Assembly: GCA_013177945.1 (NCBI GenBank)
Contig: JABLXW010000003.1
Span: 62,001-126,000 of the forward strand
Length of the DNA: 64,000 nucleotides
Reading direction: 5' to 3'
From: Bacillota bacterium
GTDB taxonomy: Bacteria; Bacillota; DSM-12270; Thermacetogeniales; Thermacetogeniaceae
The notes under the pieces were generated by a model. That model worked only from the letters and a program-made list of their open reading frames with translations. It made no database searches and had not been told where the DNA came from. Below are positions 61,270 to 64,000 of the stretch, in pieces. Every line of letters starts with the position of its first letter. Position 1 is the first letter of the stretch. The translations under genes and the position numbers were made by a program.

Positions 61270-62679
61270 ATGAAAGCGCCTCCGGCAGGAAGAGAGCCGC
61301 CAAGTATCGTTCCTGGACCAGCTGCTGCTCCCGAGGTGCTTGAGCTTCCGGAAGATCTGGCCAAACTGGACGCCTGGCTGGATGATGAGCGTTTCTTCAC
61401 ACCGTTTCGGGACAAATACCATTAGTGTTTGGGGCGTAGTGTTTGGGGCGGCCTTCCGTACCGGCGGAAACCTATTTGCGCATGGTCGCCCTCAAGCACC
61501 AGTACGGACTCAGTGACCGGCACCTTTGCGCCCTGCTAAACGACCGAATCAGCTGGCGCCGGTTCTACCGCCTTCCCTGGCATAAGCTGGTGCCCCATCC
61601 CTCAAGCCTGTCCAAGATCCAGCGACGATTGGATGCTGGCGGGGGCGATCACATGGCCGAGCTGAACGCCCACCTGGTCCGCAAGGCGCAGGAAGAAAAG
61701 CTTTTAAAGAGCCGCAACAAAGTGCGGGTGGACACCACCGTGGTCGAGGCGAACATCCATCATCCCACCGATTCCGGCTTAATTGCGGACACGGTGAGCG
61801 TGGTGACGCGTCTGGCGAAACAGGTTCAGGCCACTGCTCACGGCACCGGGGCAGCCATCCGGGACCGCACGCGCAGCATTAAAAAACGGGTCCTGGCGAT
61901 TGCCAAGGTACTGAAGCGGCGGCGCACGCAAGACGCGGTGCAGGAAGTGCGGCGGATTACCGGCGAAATGGCGGACATCGCTGAAAAGACCCTCGAGGCC
62001 GCCCGGGAAGTAGTCCAGCAACTGCGCCAGGGTGCCTCCCACCTTGCGGAGACGGCCCGGGCCGGACAACAACGTCTTGCGGCCCGTTTGGAGAAGACCC
62101 TGGCGTTGGGAGAGCGGATAATCAAACAAGTGCGACAGGTGAACGCCGGTCAGCTAACACTGCTGGAGCGTGTGGTAAACATTTTACCCGAAGGCCCGGC
62201 CCATCAAACGCGGCAAGGCACACCGCGAGACTGAGTTCGGCTACAAAGTGCGGTTGACGGAAAGTGCGGAGCGACTGATCACCGCGTACGGTGTTATGAC
62301 GGGTAACCCTCCGGACCAGGAGTTGCTCATTCCCGGGGTGGCGGAGCACATTCACCGCACCGGCCGGGTGCCGGAAGGCGCCGCAACCGACCGGGGGTTC
62401 TGGAGTCCAGAGAACGAAAGGGCGCTAAAGGCGATTGTGCTGCGCAAAGTCAGCCTGCCCTGCAGGGGTAAACGCAGTCGGAGTCGCACCGAGCATGAAC
62501 GCCAGCCCTGGTTCCGGCAGCTGCAGCGCTGGCGGGCCAGTCAGGAAGGGACGATCAGCGAGCTGAAAAGACGATATGGGTTTGATCGGTCACTTTACCG
62601 CGGTTTGCACGGCTGCCGCCACTGTGTGGGCGGAGCCATCTGGGGATACAACCTGAACCGCATTGCCAAGCTGATTTAA
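61270..62679 (+). pseudogene. ISNCY-type transposase broken by a stop, a 14-bp duplication and a frameshift
   Basis: Piece 1 (ATG 61270 after GGAGGTGAAAA) has LPEDLAKLDAWLDDERFFTPF and ends at TAG 61423. Piece 2 (61443-62234) continues with GRPSVPAETYLRMVALKHQYG, VRVDTTVVEANIHHPTDSGL and a coiled region. Piece 3 (to 62679) has EFGYKVRLTESAERLI, then ATDRGFWSPENERAL and AIWGYNLNRIAKLI. The order and motifs match ISNCY-type DDE transposases. Confidence 0.85.
61423..61450 (+). repeat. Exact 14-bp tandem duplication in the transposase gene
   Basis: TAGTGTTTGGGGCG occurs twice back to back (61423-61436, 61437-61450). Removing one copy rejoins pieces 1 and 2 in frame but leaves an in-frame TAG. 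Confidence 0.95.
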
Positions 62680-62771
62680 GCCAGGCGAACGCCAAACCAT
62701 GATCAAATTGTCAAGGAACAACCTGCCGAGAAGTGGTCGGCGAACTGCTTTTTTCAGCAGAATCTAGCTAA

Positions 62772-63394
62772 CATCATCTCCAACGGTTAAGTGCCCTTTT
62801 TTGGTTTTTCCCCATCGCACTTTGCCGTCACTGTCGCAATCGCAGGTCTTCACTCGGTTTTGCCGGGGAAAACGTTATACCCTGCGCCAGCCGCCAACAA
62901 ATGAAACTTTTGAAAAGATTCCACACCATAACCTTCTTTCGGCTCAAAAAGTGACTCCAGAGCAATGAGGGGGCACGAAAACTGCTCGTAGTGGCGATCC
63001 TTTCGGTTTGGTCATGGGAGAAGTTTCCAATTCAGTCGAGGGGAACACAGCTCATTGGTGCGTTGGCGGTAGTACATTCTGTTTCTGTAGTGCGGACGGT
63101 ATTTAGGTGGTAGTTCAACCGGAACCTTTGCTCTGTTCTCTTCTCGCTATCCCTTCCCGCGCCGGTTTCATGTACGGTCAGGCCGGAACGATGACTAAAA
63201 GACATTTCCTAGGGGTATATTCGACATTTTTTTGCATCCTCCTTTTTATACGATTTTCACGTAAAAAATCGTTGTCAGATCAGGCTTTTTTCAGTGGAGG
63301 ATAAGGAAAAAATAAGGTGGGGGAATAGAAAGCCTTCTTCATACGGCTGGGGTGAGGCGAAACATGTTTTTTGCACCTGCGGATGGGGCGAATT
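62772..63394. other. Region between the ISNCY-type element and the intron remnant, decayed
   Basis: No intact gene. The reverse strand keeps short open stretches, for example ELPPKYRPHYRNRMYYRQR (about 63060-63120) and GYGVESFQKFHLLAAGAGYN (about 62880-62950), interrupted by stops. I do not recognise them. They could be the ruins of another mobile or accessory gene. Confidence 0.4.
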
Positions 63395-63430
63395 AAATAG
63401 GAAGGGGACGACTAATCCCCGTCCTCTCAC

Positions 63431-63463
63431 ACCGCCGTACGTAGGTTCGGTATCCGGCGGTTC
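63431..63463 (-). ncRNA. Group II intron domain V-like hairpin
   Basis: On the reverse strand a 33-nt element opens with GAACCGCCGG and closes with ACGTACGGCGGT; ACCGCCG and CGGCGGT form the lower stem and ACGTACGG is the typical 3' arm with its bulge. A G-rich domain VI-like segment follows at 63402-63426. Confidence 0.65.
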
Positions 63464-63511
63464 ATGAAGCACTACGAAGATTATGGTACGTTTTCGACTA
63501 AACTGATTAGT

Positions 63512-63541
63512 CCTTGGCCTCGCCAATAGGCGAGGCCAAGG
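63512..63541 (-). repeat. Perfect 13-bp hairpin in intron domain IV
   Basis: CCTTGGCCTCGCC (63512-63524) and its complement (63529-63541) close on a four-base loop. It lies at the 3' end of the maturase region, before domain V. Confidence 0.85.
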
Positions 63542-63548
63542 GCTTTGT

Positions 63549-64000
63549 TTACTTGGGGAGTGTTTGGCAAGGCGCCAGTACCCTTTCCGTGAACCGCTTA
63601 TAAGACATGCCCCATTCCTCGGGAATACCAAGCGCTACAAGAAGGTTGCGGTGGTTGGTTCTGGGCCTCTTCCATTGTTTTAGCAAGCACATCCGCAAGA
63701 GCCTGCGTATCCATTCATCATGGGACTGCAGGACGCTCGGCGTGTCCGCCAGCCGGAAATAACCTATCCATCCCACAGGTATGTGTTCAGTTGTTTGACT
63801 CTTTGTTCCATGCTGATGCATCTGCTGCGATTTGTCAGTTGTCGGATTTTGTCCTTGAATCTTTTCAGTGTCTTTGGCGCTATTCTGATGCGCGTCTTTC
63901 GTTCCCAGGTAAAGGAGAACCCCCAGAAGTTTTCATTTCCAGGGATGGGCAACTGCACTCTTTTGCGGGTTGATTTTCGGTTTGAGCCATTTCCTACAAA
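63549..64000 (-). pseudogene. Group II intron reverse transcriptase/maturase, C-terminal part, frameshifted
   Basis: Reading leftward: KPKINPQKSAVAHPWK, then in another frame FWGFSFTWERKTRIRIAPKT and MEQRVKQLNTYL, then back in the first frame GWIGYFRLADTPSVLQSHDEW and RRLLRMCLLKQWKRPRTN, and finally in a third frame SRKGYWRLAKHSPSK. These are the X/maturase and C-terminal segments of LtrA-type proteins. At least three frameshifts separate them. The reverse transcriptase core lies beyond the window. Confidence 0.85.

Larger units (their letters stand above)
61093..62771 (+). mobile_element. Degenerate ISNCY-type insertion sequence with intact ends
   Basis: A 1,679-bp element whose first and last 22 bp are perfect inverted repeats (left end TTAGCTAGATTCTGCTGAA). 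TAGCTA at both edges is palindromic, so part may be a target duplication. It contains a three-piece transposase pseudogene. Its left end lies 74 bp upstream of the start of the PocR regulator gene. Confidence 0.85.
63395..64000 (-). mobile_element. 3' part of a degenerate group II intron
   Basis: On the reverse strand the end of an intron-encoded reverse transcriptase/maturase is followed by a long hairpin, a domain V-like stem-loop and the probable intron 3' end near 63395. The element runs off the right edge of the window. The protein part is frameshifted, so the intron is dead or depends on a maturase from elsewhere. Confidence 0.75.

Noticed and set aside
61423-61425. In-frame TAG as a pyrrolysine codon, given nearby corrinoid methyl-transfer genes
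   Set aside because: The TAG is in a transposase that carries a second frameshift and a duplication nearby; there is no sign of pyl genes in the window.
63216-63231. TATATTCGACATTT shared by 63216-63231 and the psd remnant near 47880
   Set aside because: Only 14 bp are identical and the flanks differ completely; likely chance in AT-rich sequence.
1-64000. CRISPR array, tRNA or rRNA genes
   Set aside because: No regularly spaced repeats, cloverleaf-like sequences or conserved rRNA segments were seen in reading the window; a dedicated search was not possible.

Overview
The window comes from a spore-forming, anaerobic Firmicute of the Clostridia, most like the thermophilic Peptococcaceae/Thermoanaerobacterales group. 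Sporulation genes are scattered through it (GerA/SpoVAF tail, ytfJ, dacF-type carboxypeptidase, spmA, spmB, YhcN/YlaJ lipoprotein, spoIIP, YIEGIA and its partner, spoIVA). It has an ispH-rpsA fusion, 2-hydroxyacyl-CoA dehydratase-type activases, a corrinoid protein, strong AGGAGG ribosome binding sites and many GTG/TTG starts. Family assignments were made by reading translated frames; no database search was run.

Layout. Bases 1-3,500: germination-protein tail and a three-gene dehydratase-activase cluster. 3,500-17,000: a TrpB2-type enzyme, lysA, an unusual tRNA nucleotidyltransferase, an M50 protease, trpS, scpAB, ytfI-ytfJ, dacF, spmAB, a Rossmann-chemoreceptor fusion and rluB. 17,000-21,000: a cobalamin uptake and adenosylation operon. 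21,000-24,100: two unknown proteins, an HDOD protein, a HutP-family protein, aroH and a ferredoxin. 24,150-34,150: a trpEDCBA operon lacking trpG and trpF, then aroF-pheA-tyrA-aroA. 34,100-47,600: cmk, plsC, ispH-rpsA, mobA, spoIIP, YIEGIA genes, a tandem DUF3189 protein, a DUF512 radical-SAM protein, der, plsY and gpsA. 47,600-50,600: an accessory patch (truncated psd, fabH-like gene, winged-helix regulator). 50,600-56,850: spoIVA and hom-thrC-thrB-lysC. 56,850-64,000: a mobile-element graveyard (dead IS1182 element, dead ISNCY-type element, 3' end of a dead group II intron) around an orphan corrinoid protein and its PocR/AraC regulator.

How it fits together. Most of the window serves the aspartate (lysC, hom, thrB, thrC, lysA) and aromatic (aroF, aroA, aroH, pheA, tyrA, trp) amino-acid pathways. 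The most interesting signal is regulatory: a run of GAG triplets spaced 2 nt apart, the kind of RNA site bound by the tryptophan-sensing protein TRAP, covers the trpE ribosome binding site and start and is followed by a strong terminator hairpin inside the first codons of trpE. A similar GAG run covers the ribosome binding site and start of the TrpB2 gene 20 kb away. A second, different attenuator-like leader precedes aroF. Other points are a cytoplasmic receptor fused to a Rossmann domain, a cysteine cluster in the corrinoid adenosyltransferase, and a degenerate tandem DUF3189 protein.
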